Shown here one piece after another: positions 43,737-51,295 of a stretch of DNA of 64,000 nt. The notes under the pieces are model-generated. The model ran no database searches, was not told where the DNA came from, and saw nothing but the letters and a program-made list of their open reading frames with translations. Location: positions 1,487,751 to 1,551,750 of the forward strand of contig NZ_JASNWE010000001.1 of NCBI RefSeq assembly GCF_030283145.1. The letters are read 5' to 3'. The translations under genes and the position numbers were made by a program. Position 1 is the first letter of the stretch. Each line of letters opens with the position of its first letter. The DNA is from Actinomadura xylanilytica (GTDB lineage: Bacteria; Actinomycetota; Actinomycetes; Streptosporangiales; Streptosporangiaceae).

Positions 43737-44138
43737 GTGCTCGTCAACCTTCTGCGTCCGAAGACCACCGCTTCCGCGCACTGTGACCTGCCGTGCGGCG
43801 TCTACGACCCGGCTCAGGCCAGGATCGAGGCCGAGTCGGTCAAGGCGATCGCGGAGAAGTACGCGGCCAACCAGGACCCGGAGTTCCGGGCCCGCGCCAT
43901 CGTGATCAAGGAGCAGCGCTCCAACCTGGTCAAGGAGCACCTCTGGGTGCTGTGGACCGACTACTTCAAGCCGCCGCACTTCGAGAAGTACCCGCAGCTC
44001 CACGGGCTGTTCAACGAGGCCACCAAGCTGGCCGGCGCGGCCGGCACCAAGGGCAGCGTCGACGTCAAGACCGCCGACGACCTGCTGGGCAAGATCGCTG
44101 AGATCGACGAGATCTTCAAGGCGACCAAGCAGGGCTGA
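43737..44138 (+). CDS. sodN: Nickel superoxide dismutase
   Basis: A 133-residue NiSOD precursor. From the GTG at 43737 (GGAAGGGA 8 nt upstream) a 14-residue leader, MLVNLLRPKTTASA, precedes the nickel hook HCDLPCGVYD. After cleavage His1, Cys2 and Cys6 ligate nickel. The mature chain is about 119 residues and four-helical (AQARIEAESVKAIAEKY, EHLWVLWTDYFKPPHFEKYP). It destroys superoxide in the cytoplasm. The longer in-frame start 30 nt upstream would give an unusual leader. Two strong hairpins follow. Streptomyces regulates this gene by nickel through Nur; I did not identify a Nur site here. Confidence 0.96.
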   Translation: MLVNLLRPKTTASAHCDLPCGVYDPAQARIEAESVKAIAEKYAANQDPEFRARAIVIKEQRSNLVKEHLWVLWTDYFKPPHFEKYPQLHGLFNEATKLAGAAGTKGSVDVKTADDLLGKIAEIDEIFKATKQG

Positions 44139-44151
44139 CCCGGCTCGCCCT

Positions 44152-44180
44152 GGGGGCGCGCGCCCACCAGGCGCGCCCCC
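44152..44180 (+). terminator. First hairpin after sodN
   Basis: Perfect 10-bp stem GGGGGCGCGC/GCGCGCCCCC with a 9-nt loop, 13 nt after the sodN stop. Confidence 0.7.
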
Positions 44181-44185
44181 GGGCC

Positions 44186-44223
44186 CCGCGGGGGGCCGTC
44201 CGCACGCGGACGGCCCCCCGCGG
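44186..44223 (+). terminator. Second, very strong hairpin after sodN
   Basis: Perfect 17-bp stem (CCGCGGGGGGCCGTCCG and complement) with a CACG loop, 5 nt after the first hairpin. The tandem pair should insulate sodN from the GNAT gene. Confidence 0.85.
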
Positions 44224-44261
44224 CGTCGGTGCCGGTCATCCGGCCTCGCTAGCCTGTGCAC

Positions 44262-44732
44262 ATGATCCGGCCCGCGACTTCCGACGACGTCCCCGCCATC
44301 CTCCGGCTCATCCGCGAGCTGGCCGAGTACGAGCGCGCCCTGCACGAGGCGACGGCCACCGAAGAGCAGGTGCGCGCGCACCTGTTCGGCGCCGACCCGA
44401 AGGTGTTCGCGCACGTGGCCGAGCACGAGGGCGAGGTCGTCGGGTTCGCGCTGTGGTTCCTCACGTTCTCGACCTGGCTCGGCAGCCACGGCATCTACCT
44501 CGAGGACCTGTACGTCGACCCGTCCGTCCGGGGCCGGGGGCACGGCAGGGCGCTGCTGACCGAGCTGGCCCGCATCGCGGACGACCGCGGCTACGGCCGG
44601 GTCGAGTGGTCGGTGCTCGACTGGAACACCCCGGCCATCGGCTTCTACGAGTCCCTGGGCGCCCGCCCGCAGGACGAATGGACCGTCTACCGCCTCACCG
44701 GCGACGCCCTCGCCAAGGCCGCCCGCGCCTGA
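44262..44732 (+). CDS. GNAT-family N-acetyltransferase
   Basis: A 156-residue acetyltransferase: MIRPATSDDVPAILRLIREL, LEDLYVDPSVRGRGHGRALL with the acetyl-CoA pyrophosphate loop RGRGHG, and the C-terminal WNTPAIGFYESLGARPQDEW. The pattern resembles the diamine (spermidine/thialysine) N-acetyltransferase group, but the substrate is not certain. ATG at 44262 is used; a GTG 6 nt upstream is possible. No clear ribosome binding site. Confidence 0.88.
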   Translation: MIRPATSDDVPAILRLIRELAEYERALHEATATEEQVRAHLFGADPKVFAHVAEHEGEVVGFALWFLTFSTWLGSHGIYLEDLYVDPSVRGRGHGRALLTELARIADDRGYGRVEWSVLDWNTPAIGFYESLGARPQDEWTVYRLTGDALAKAARA

Positions 44733-44902
44733 CGCCGGGCCCGTCCGTCCCCCGTCTGCCCCACCGGGTGAGCTCCTGCCCGGTGGGGCGGACCCGTTCC
44801 CGAAAACTTTTCCGGCACCTCCGCCCCGGCTGTGACGTAACCGGCCGCCCATGGCGTCTTGGTGAGTAGAACACCAACGGACGACGCTTGGGGAAGGGCC
44901 CG

Positions 44903-45400
44903 ATGGCCAAAGATCCGGACGGGTTTCAGGAGTTCGCCACCACGCGCGGCGCCTCCTTGTTCCGTACCGCCCGACTGCTGTGCAACGACTGGCATCTGGC
45001 CGAGGACCTGGTGCAGACGACGCTCGGCAAGCTGTACGCGTCCTGGCGGCGTGCGCAGCGGGCGGACAACACGGAGGCGTACGCCCGCAAGGTGCTGATG
45101 CGCACCTACCTGTCCCACATGCGCAAGCGCAGCAACCGGGAGACGCCCCGGGACCAGATGCCCGACACCGCCGCCACCGGAGGCGATCAGGAACTCCGGA
45201 TGACGCTGCTGGACGTCCTGGCGCGACTCTCCGCGCAGGACCGCGCCGTGCTGGTCCTGCGCTACTGGGAGGACCAGAGCGTCGAGGAGGTCGCATCGCT
45301 CCTGCGGCTGAGCAGCGGGGCGGTCCGCAACCGCAGCATGCGGGCGCTGGACCGGCTCCGCGCCGAGTTCGGCGAAGAGCTGAAGACCCTGCACCGATGA
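44903..45400 (+). CDS. SigE-type ECF RNA polymerase sigma factor (pair 1)
   Basis: A 165-residue group-4 sigma factor of the actinobacterial SigE-like class. Region 2: AEDLVQTTLGKLYASWRRA (core binding and -10 recognition). Region 4: LSAQDRAVLVLRYWEDQSVE with HTH VEEVASLLRLSSGAVRNRSM. ATG at 44903 has GGGGAAGG 5 nt upstream. The next gene starts over or just after its stop and encodes a membrane CU044_5270-type protein that probably acts as its anti-sigma or sensor. Two further sigma/partner pairs of a different subclass lie at 57-58 kb and 63 kb. Confidence 0.92.
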   Translation: MAKDPDGFQEFATTRGASLFRTARLLCNDWHLAEDLVQTTLGKLYASWRRAQRADNTEAYARKVLMRTYLSHMRKRSNRETPRDQMPDTAATGGDQELRMTLLDVLARLSAQDRAVLVLRYWEDQSVEEVASLLRLSSGAVRNRSMRALDRLRAEFGEELKTLHR

Positions 45401-45423
45401 CGGATGACAAGAGGGGATCGACG

Positions 45424-46359
45424 ATGAACATGGAAGAGCAGCTCGCCGAGGAGATGCACCGGACCGCCGGCACGATGGAGCCGAGAGTCACCGACCTGGT
45501 GGACGGGGGCGTCGCGCGGGGCCGCCGCCGGCGGCTGCGCAACCGCGTGGGCGCCGCCTCGGCGGTCGCCGCGGTGACGGCCGCCGCTGTGACCGCGGGT
45601 GTGGCGACCCTCGGAGCGGGCGCGAGCGACCCGACGCGCCCGCCCGCCATGCAGATGGTGAGCGCGACGGAGGTGCTGAACAAGGCCGCGCAGTCCGTCG
45701 AGGTGCGTCCGAAGGCGATGCCGCGTCCCGACCAGTGGGTGTACGAGAAGACGCTGGAGTCCGGGATCGGCGCCGAGCACGGCAAGCGCCCGGTGACCGG
45801 CGAGCACTGGTTCCGGTGGGACGGTGCCCGCGACGCCGGTTTCCAGGGCGGCAAGCTGGTCGTCTACCGGAACACAGGCCCGCGGTCCAAGTACGGCAGG
45901 ATCGGGACCCTGCCCGCCGGCTCCAAGGCCATGCGCGCCAAGTTCTACGCGGACGTGAACGCCACGAACCGCAAGGACTGGACCCACCCGGACCGGGACG
46001 GCGAGGTCTTCGGCACCGTCGCGCAGTTGCTCTGGGACACTCCGGTGGGCATCGCGCCGAAAACCCAGGCGGACCTGTACCGGGTCATCGCCACGATCCC
46101 GGGGGTCCGCGTCGACCGCAAGGTCAAGGACGGCGCGGGGCGTCCCGCCGTGGCGGTGTCGCACGGCTTCGGGGAGCAGTACCTCCTCGACCCGACGACC
46201 TACCTGATGGTCGGGCAGCGGACGGTGAGCAACGGCCACAACGCCCCGAAGTCGATCACCAAGGGCGTCGACCCCGCGTTCAAGGTCCCGAACGGCACCG
46301 TGACCTACTCGCTCACCCGGCTCACCGCGAAGGTCGTCGACAAGGCGGGCCAGCGTTGA
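45424..46359 (+). CDS. Membrane-anchored CU044_5270-type partner of the sigma factor (pair 1)
   Basis: A 311-residue protein: short cytoplasmic part (EEQLAEEMHRTAGTMEPRVTD), basic GRRRRLRNR, one helix (AASAVAAVTAAAVTAGVATL), then about 240 extracytoplasmic residues with WVYEKTLESG, GKLVVYRNTGPRS and TTYLMVGQRTV. That layout, directly after an ECF sigma gene, matches the actinobacterial CU044_5270 family (name by memory). I use ATG 45424 (AGAGGGGA at 6 nt); an ATG at 45397 overlaps the sigma stop as ATGA and is an alternative. Likely a sensor or anti-sigma that releases sigma on an envelope signal. Confidence 0.8.
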   Translation: MNMEEQLAEEMHRTAGTMEPRVTDLVDGGVARGRRRRLRNRVGAASAVAAVTAAAVTAGVATLGAGASDPTRPPAMQMVSATEVLNKAAQSVEVRPKAMPRPDQWVYEKTLESGIGAEHGKRPVTGEHWFRWDGARDAGFQGGKLVVYRNTGPRSKYGRIGTLPAGSKAMRAKFYADVNATNRKDWTHPDRDGEVFGTVAQLLWDTPVGIAPKTQADLYRVIATIPGVRVDRKVKDGAGRPAVAVSHGFGEQYLLDPTTYLMVGQRTVSNGHNAPKSITKGVDPAFKVPNGTVTYSLTRLTAKVVDKAGQR

Positions 46360-47564
46360 AGACACGACGTAACGCGCTCCGGATGGCCGCCGCCGCGGCC
46401 GTCCCGGTGGCCCTGACCGCCGTCCCGTACGCCGCGTCGGCGACGCCGGCCCCCGGGGGGAAGTCCGCGTGGCAGACCTACGAGCTCCCCGCCCTGAAGG
46501 GACGCGCGGTCCTCAGCGACGTCGCGACGATGGGCCGGAACGACGCGTGGGCCGCGGGGTTCGAGGTCAGCGACGACACCGGTCCGGATCCCATCCTCGG
46601 CCAGCCTCCCCTCACCCGCCCGAGGGTGAAGGCGGACGACTGCAACGGGCGTGACAGCTTCCCCTCGATGATGCTGCGGTGGAACGGACGGGCCTGGAGC
46701 AAGGTCGCGGTGCCGCGCATGGGCCGGATCAACGCCGTCAGCGCGTCGACCGCGAAGGACGCGTGGGCCTCGACGGACTGCGGGCTGCTGCACTGGGACG
46801 GCAAGAGCTGGACGCCCACCGACTACGGGGCGATCCCCGGTGCCAGGCAGTCGTCCCCCACCACCGTCAAGACGGTCAACGAGCACGAGGCCTGGCTCGT
46901 CGGCGACTTCGACACGAAACCGGATGAGATGCGGGGCTTCGTCCAGCGGTGGGACGGCCGGCGGTGGACGAACATCGCTCTGCCCGACCTGGGCACCTAC
47001 TTCAGCCTGAACAGCATCGACGCCCGCGGCCCGAACGACGTGTGGGCCGTGGGGACCGATTACGACATCGACTACGAACGGCCCGAGGGCCTGATCTTCC
47101 TGCACTGGGACGGCCGGGCCTGGAAGCAGTCGCCCGCGCCGAAGTCGGACCAGTGGACGAAGCGGCTCAGCAGCGTCCGGATCATGGGTCCGAACGACGT
47201 GTGGGCGACGGGTATGAGCAAGGTCAAGCCGGACGGGGACGAGCTGCGGCGTCCGCTCCTGATGCACTGGAACGGCCGCGAGTGGGCGACCACCCCGTCC
47301 CCGGCCGAACGCGGCGACATCTTCGATCTGGCGCGTGACGGCAGCGGGCTCCTCGCCGTCGGCGACACCTTCTCCCCCGGCCGTCCTCCCTACGAGGGGC
47401 TCGCACTGCGCTGGGACGGAAAGCGCTGGGGGTCCGACACCCTCCCCGCCACGGGCGAGTTGTCGATCTCCGGGGTGGAGTCCATCCCCGGCGGCGGCGT
47501 CTGGGCCGTCGGCGGCGTCGGCGACGACGACCACGCCCTTCCCATCATCGCCCGCCGGAACTGA
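46356..47564 (+). CDS. Secreted beta-propeller repeat protein (galactose-oxidase/kelch-like)
   Basis: A 402-residue protein starting at a TTG that overlaps the previous stop (TTGA). Signal peptide with a twin arginine (KTRRNALRMAAAAAVPVALT), then repeated blades: MLRWNGRAWSKVAVP, LLHWDGKSWTPTDYG, FVQRWDGRRWTNIALP, LHWDGRAWKQSPAP, with ARGPNDVWAVG and IMGPNDVWATG turns. About six blades form a propeller outside the cell. Coupling to a sigma factor and its membrane partner suggests it is a surface sensor or an output of that system. A decayed copy of its central blades occurs at 58.5 kb. A 19-bp terminator follows. Confidence 0.8.
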   Translation: MKTRRNALRMAAAAAVPVALTAVPYAASATPAPGGKSAWQTYELPALKGRAVLSDVATMGRNDAWAAGFEVSDDTGPDPILGQPPLTRPRVKADDCNGRDSFPSMMLRWNGRAWSKVAVPRMGRINAVSASTAKDAWASTDCGLLHWDGKSWTPTDYGAIPGARQSSPTTVKTVNEHEAWLVGDFDTKPDEMRGFVQRWDGRRWTNIALPDLGTYFSLNSIDARGPNDVWAVGTDYDIDYERPEGLIFLHWDGRAWKQSPAPKSDQWTKRLSSVRIMGPNDVWATGMSKVKPDGDELRRPLLMHWNGREWATTPSPAERGDIFDLARDGSGLLAVGDTFSPGRPPYEGLALRWDGKRWGSDTLPATGELSISGVESIPGGGVWAVGGVGDDDHALPIIARRN

Positions 47565-47580
47565 CGGGCAGAGTTCCCCA

Positions 47581-47624
47581 GGCGGGGGCGCGCCGGGTGT
47601 CCGCCCACCCGGCGCGCCCCCGCC
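47581..47624 (+). terminator. 19-bp hairpin terminator
   Basis: Perfect 19-bp stem (GGCGGGGGCGCGCCGGGTG and complement) with a TCCGCC loop, 17 nt after the propeller stop. It ends the sigma/partner/propeller operon. Confidence 0.88.
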
Positions 47625-47773
47625 TTCACCTGTCCCATCCGCGACCGCGACGCGGTACTGGACGGGACGGGAAATCCCGTCGTGCGCGCGGCGGGCCGGC
47701 CGCTACGATCTCCGACACTTGATCACGACGGCGGGTGAGCGCCGTCCGCGACGGTTCGTGAAAGGCGCCTCCC

Positions 47774-48760
47774 ATGCCCCAGACTCCGGTGCGGCCGGCC
47801 GACCATCCCGAGCTGCTGGAGCGGGGACATCCGTTCCGGCAGTGGAAGACGTGGCAAATTCCCGGAACCGAGTTCACCCTCAGCGGCTATTCCCGCGCGA
47901 ACGACAAGACGTTCTTCCACATCCCGGAGCTCCGATGCAGCCTCGACGCCGGGTTGTGCGAGGGACGGCAGGTGGACACGGTGTTCCTGACCCACGCCCA
48001 CCACGACCATTCCAAGGACCTCGACTTTCTCGCCGCCAAGGCGTCCGGCACCGACATCTATCTGCCCGCCGAGGCGGTCCCCTACGTGGAGCGGTACCTG
48101 CGCGCGTCCGCCGAGCTGAACCACGGGGCGGCCTTCGACCCCGGCTTGGCGGAGGGCCATCGGCTGCACGGCGTGCGGCAGGACGACGAGTTCGTGTTCG
48201 GGCGCCAGGGGCATCATGTGCGGGTGGTCGAGTGCGAGCACAAGGTGCCCTGCGTGGGGTACGCCTTCTCGGAGCGGCGCAAGGCGCTGCGGCCGGAGTT
48301 CGAGGAGCTGCGGCGGTCGCTGGTGCAGGAGGGCAGGGGCGCGGAGTTCGGCCGGATCATGGCGGGCAGGCGCAAGGAGGGCGCCGAGGTCGAGCACGAG
48401 GTCCGTCGGCCGCTGTTCGCGTTCCTCGGCGACACGCATGTGAACGTGTTCGCGCGGAACCCGTGGCTGTTCGAGTATCCGGTCGTCATCACCGAGTGCA
48501 CCTTCCTGGACGACACCGAGCTCGATCGCGCGGACCGGATCGGGCACACCGTGTGGAGCCGGCTCCGGCCGGTCGTCGAGGCCCATCCGGAGACCCTGTT
48601 CGTCCTGACCCATTTCAGCCTGCGCCACTCGGACCGGGACGTGCTCGCGTTCTTCCGGCGGGAGTGGGAGGAGGCGGGGGCGGCGCGGCCCGCCAACGTC
48701 CTGCTGTGGGTCCACCCGGACGGCCGGATGCCCGAGTCGCACCAGCACAGCGGATCCTGA
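47774..48760 (+). CDS. MBL-fold metallohydrolase (RNase Z-like)
   Basis: A 328-residue metallo-beta-lactamase-fold protein. The zinc motif is FLTHAHHDHSKDLDFL (His74, His76, Asp78, His79), with later metal ligands in VECEHKVPCVGYAF, LFAFLGDTHVN and FVLTHFSLRHS. The KVPCVGYAFSE box and the final FSLRHSDRD are typical of RNase Z-like members, though this one is not the housekeeping tRNase by eye and may act on another phosphodiester. Start ATG 47774 after GTGAAAGG. Confidence 0.85.
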   Translation: MPQTPVRPADHPELLERGHPFRQWKTWQIPGTEFTLSGYSRANDKTFFHIPELRCSLDAGLCEGRQVDTVFLTHAHHDHSKDLDFLAAKASGTDIYLPAEAVPYVERYLRASAELNHGAAFDPGLAEGHRLHGVRQDDEFVFGRQGHHVRVVECEHKVPCVGYAFSERRKALRPEFEELRRSLVQEGRGAEFGRIMAGRRKEGAEVEHEVRRPLFAFLGDTHVNVFARNPWLFEYPVVITECTFLDDTELDRADRIGHTVWSRLRPVVEAHPETLFVLTHFSLRHSDRDVLAFFRREWEEAGAARPANVLLWVHPDGRMPESHQHSGS

Positions 48761-48790
48761 CCGGACGCACTGGAATGGGACAATAGGGAC

Positions 48791-49528
48791 ATGTCCCCCT
48801 TCTCCCCGTCCTGGATCCTGCGCAACACCGTCGCGACGGTGCTCGCCCTGCTCATCGGCCTCGCGGTGGCGGTGCTCGTCGGTCTCTTCGTGGCGGCCGA
48901 AGCACCGGGCGGCACCCGCGACCTGCGCGCCTACCAGGCGGCGCCGCGCTGCCCGGCCGCTCCGGCCGCGCCCGCCGAATGCCGCTGGACGCAGGAGTTC
49001 ACCGCGTCCGGCATCGAGCTGACCTCCAGCAGGAGCAAGTCGGACCGGGTGCTCCTGACGGGCGCGGACGGCGTCAAGCGGGAGACGTTCTACTCCAACC
49101 ACGCCGTCCTGACCGATCTCGAAGAGGGCGACCGGGTCACCGGCACCGTCTGGCGCGGCCTGGTGACCGAGATCGCGGCGAAGGGCGACTCCCAGAAGAC
49201 CCAGGACGCCCCGGCCGACATGCGGGCGCGGCTCCTCATCATGGCGCTGATCACCATCCCCGCCGCCCTCCTCATGACGGCCGCGTGCGGCTGGCGGCTG
49301 TGCCGCCACCGCGCCGCGCCGACACCGGGCATGATCGCCACCCTGGGCCTGGCGCCCGGCCTGTTCGGCGGCGGGCTCGTCTCCGCGCTCTTCAGCGGCC
49401 CGGCCGAGAGCTTCTGGCGGACGTTGATCGCCTGGCTCGTCATCACCGCCGTCCTGGCGGCCGTGGCCCGCTTCTACGTCACCCAGAAGCGCACCCCGGC
49501 CACCGCACCGGCTACGCCGGGAGGGTGA
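48791..49528 (+). CDS. Membrane protein, DUF3592-like, unknown function
   Basis: A 245-residue protein. First helix (TVATVLALLIGLAVAVLVGL), an extracytoplasmic region of about 110 residues with two Cys (PRCPAAP, AECRW), then three helices (LLIMALITIPAALLMTAACG, LGLAPGLFGGGLVSALF, LIAWLVITAVLAAVARF). The arrangement recalls DUF3592-type proteins but I am not certain. It starts 30 nt after the MBL gene and may be co-transcribed. Its 3' end overlaps the convergent DUF1330 gene by 17 nt. Confidence 0.7.
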   Translation: MSPFSPSWILRNTVATVLALLIGLAVAVLVGLFVAAEAPGGTRDLRAYQAAPRCPAAPAAPAECRWTQEFTASGIELTSSRSKSDRVLLTGADGVKRETFYSNHAVLTDLEEGDRVTGTVWRGLVTEIAAKGDSQKTQDAPADMRARLLIMALITIPAALLMTAACGWRLCRHRAAPTPGMIATLGLAPGLFGGGLVSALFSGPAESFWRTLIAWLVITAVLAAVARFYVTQKRTPATAPATPGG

Positions 49529-49826
49529 AGCCCTCGGGCGGCGAGCCCTCGACGAACAGCATCTGCACCCGGGCCGCGTCCTTCCGGATCTCCCGGGCCT
49601 TCCGGTACTCGGGGGACTCGTACCACTCCTGGATCCGGTCCATGTCGGGGAACTCGATGACCAGGAGCCGGGAGAAGTCCCAGGTGCCCTCGACGGGCTC
49701 GGGCGTCGGGCCCGCCACCAGGTAGCGGCCCCCGTGGCCGAGGATGGACGGCTGGGCCACGGCGGCGTAGGCCAGGCCGGCCTCCTGGTCGAGCACGTCG
49801 ACTCCGACGATGGCGTAAGCGGGCAT
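49512..49826 (-). CDS. DUF1330-domain protein
   Basis: A 104-residue dimeric alpha/beta-barrel-type protein: YAIVGVDVLDQEAGLAYAAV, HGGRYLVAGPTPEPVEG, LLVIEFPDMDRIQEWYESPE, then YRKAREIRKDAARVQMLFVE. DUF1330 proteins are small cytoplasmic enzymes or binding proteins of unknown role. AGGGAAAC precedes the ATG. It is divergent from a TetR regulator with operator-like half sites in between, so it is the likely target of that regulator. Confidence 0.88.
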   Translation of the reverse strand: MPAYAIVGVDVLDQEAGLAYAAVAQPSILGHGGRYLVAGPTPEPVEGTWDFSRLLVIEFPDMDRIQEWYESPEYRKAREIRKDAARVQMLFVEGSPPEGFTLPA

Positions 49827-49848
49827 GATGTTTCCCTGCTTCCTTTGG

Positions 49849-49871
49849 ACACGGCGTGTACTTCTGACACG
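49849..49871. promoter_or_regulatory. Overlapping inverted repeats (ACACG/CGTGT/ACACG) in the DUF1330-TetR gap
   Basis: ACACG-G-CGTGT (49849-49859) overlaps CGTGT-N7-ACACG (49855-49871), giving three half-sites in 23 bp between divergent genes. A -10-like TATCCT at 49892-49897 lies about 9 nt before the GTG start of the TetR gene, consistent with a leaderless repressor transcript. TetR autoregulation is the natural inference. Confidence 0.5.
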
Positions 49872-49905
49872 CTGGAGACTAATGCACTCCTGTATCCTGC
49901 ACAAC

Positions 49906-50655
49906 GTGACCAAGGACGAGGGCGGACGCGGCGGGGCCGTGCTGAGCCGCCGCGAGCGGCTGCGGGCGGAGACGAGCCTGGAGATCGAGACCATCGCGCT
50001 GCGGCAGCTGGCCGAGGAGGGGCCCGGGGCGATCTCGCTGCGCGGCATCGCCCGCGAGATGGGGATGACGCCACGCGCGATCTACAGCTACTTCCCCACC
50101 CGGGACGACCTGATCACGGCACTGATCAGCGGGATCGGCGCCTCGCTCGCGGAGGCGCTGGAGACCGCCGGCGACGCCGTGCCGGGCACCGATCCCGGCG
50201 GCAGGCTGCTGGCCTGGGGCCGGGCCCTGAGGGAGTGGGCGCTGGCCCACCCGGAGGGCTTCCGGCTCTTCTACGGCCGCCCCGTCCCCGGTTACCAGCC
50301 CCCCGAGGACGGGCCGGTGGACGTGTCGGCCCGCCGGGTGTGCAGCGGCCTCACCCGCCTGGTGGCCGACGCGTGGCCGCACGCCCGGCGGCACCAGCCC
50401 GAGGACACCTCCTGGTCCGACCTCCACCCCGACTACGTCGCGAAGATCCAGGCGGACCTCCCGGACGTGCCCCCCGCCGCGGCGGCGCTCGCGCTGCGCG
50501 TCTGGGGCCGCATGCACGGCCTGGTCGCCCTGGAGATCGACGGCCACATCCACCCCGTCGCGGGCAATCCGGCCGCACTGCACCGCGCCGAGATGGTCGA
50601 CCTGGTCAGGTCGCTCGGCCTGCCGCCGGACGGGGTCAGCCGCGCCGCGGAGTGA
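49906..50655 (+). CDS. TetR-family transcriptional regulator (WHG-domain type)
   Basis: A 249-residue TetR regulator. The N-terminal HTH is IETIALRQLAEEGPGAISLR, GIAREMGMTPRAIYSYFPTR. The C-terminal domain with WGRALREWALAHPEGFRLFY and LRVWGRMHGLVALEIDGHIH fits the WHG (TetR_C_13-like) group. GTG 49906 is chosen as a leaderless start; ATG 49882 with GGAG 4 nt upstream is the alternative. It is divergent from the DUF1330 gene and overlaps the convergent response regulator gene by 20 nt. Confidence 0.9.
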   Translation: MTKDEGGRGGAVLSRRERLRAETSLEIETIALRQLAEEGPGAISLRGIAREMGMTPRAIYSYFPTRDDLITALISGIGASLAEALETAGDAVPGTDPGGRLLAWGRALREWALAHPEGFRLFYGRPVPGYQPPEDGPVDVSARRVCSGLTRLVADAWPHARRHQPEDTSWSDLHPDYVAKIQADLPDVPPAAAALALRVWGRMHGLVALEIDGHIHPVAGNPAALHRAEMVDLVRSLGLPPDGVSRAAE

Positions 50656-51295
50656 CCAGGCCGGACTCGTAGGCGAACACCACGAGCTGGGCGCGGTCCC
50701 GGGCGTGCAGCTTGGTCATCGCCCTGCTGACGTGCGTCTTCGCGGTGGTCGGGCTGATCACCATGTGGGCGGCGATCTCGTCGTTGGACAGGCCGCGGGC
50801 CACCAGCGCGGTGACCTCGCGCTCGCGGTTGGTCAGCACGCCGAGCCCCTCGGGCGCGGGCTGGGGGCGGCGGGCGACGTACTCGCCGATCAGGCGGCGG
50901 GTGATCGCGGGGGACAGCAGCGCGTCGCCGCGGGCCGCGACCCTGACGCCCTGGAGCAGGTCGGCGGGCTCGGTGTCCTTGACCATGAAGCCGCAGGCGC
51001 CGGCGCGGAGCGCGTTGAAGACGTACTCGTCGAGGCCGTAGTTGGTGAGGATCACGACGTGCACGCCGGCCAGCCGCTCGTCGGCGGCGATCAGCCGGGT
51101 CGCCTCGATGCCGTCCATCACCGGCATCTGGATGTCGACGAGGGCGACGTCGGGCCGGTGCTCGCGGGCGAGCGCGACGCCCCGCTCGCCGTTCGCGGCC
51201 TCGGCCACCACCTCGATGCCGTCCTCGATCTCCAGCAGGGCCCGGAAGCCGCCGCGGATGAGCGCCTGGTCGTCCACGAGCAGCACGCGGATCAC
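50636..51295 (-). CDS. NarL/LuxR-type response regulator
   Basis: A 219-residue response regulator. Receiver acidic pocket LLVDDQ (Asp8/9), phospho-acceptor Asp54 (ALVDIQMPVMDG), Lys106 (GFMVKD). The C-terminal HTH is LTNREREVTALVARGLSNDE with AHMVISPTTAKTHVSRAMTK. Its gene follows the kinase gene with a 4-nt overlap (51292-51295), so the two form a two-component system on one mRNA. Targets unknown; the divergent MFS exporter operon upstream of the kinase is a candidate. Confidence 0.95.
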   Translation of the reverse strand: MIRVLLVDDQALIRGGFRALLEIEDGIEVVAEAANGERGVALAREHRPDVALVDIQMPVMDGIEATRLIAADERLAGVHVVILTNYGLDEYVFNALRAGACGFMVKDTEPADLLQGVRVAARGDALLSPAITRRLIGEYVARRPQPAPEGLGVLTNREREVTALVARGLSNDEIAAHMVISPTTAKTHVSRAMTKLHARDRAQLVVFAYESGLVTPRRG

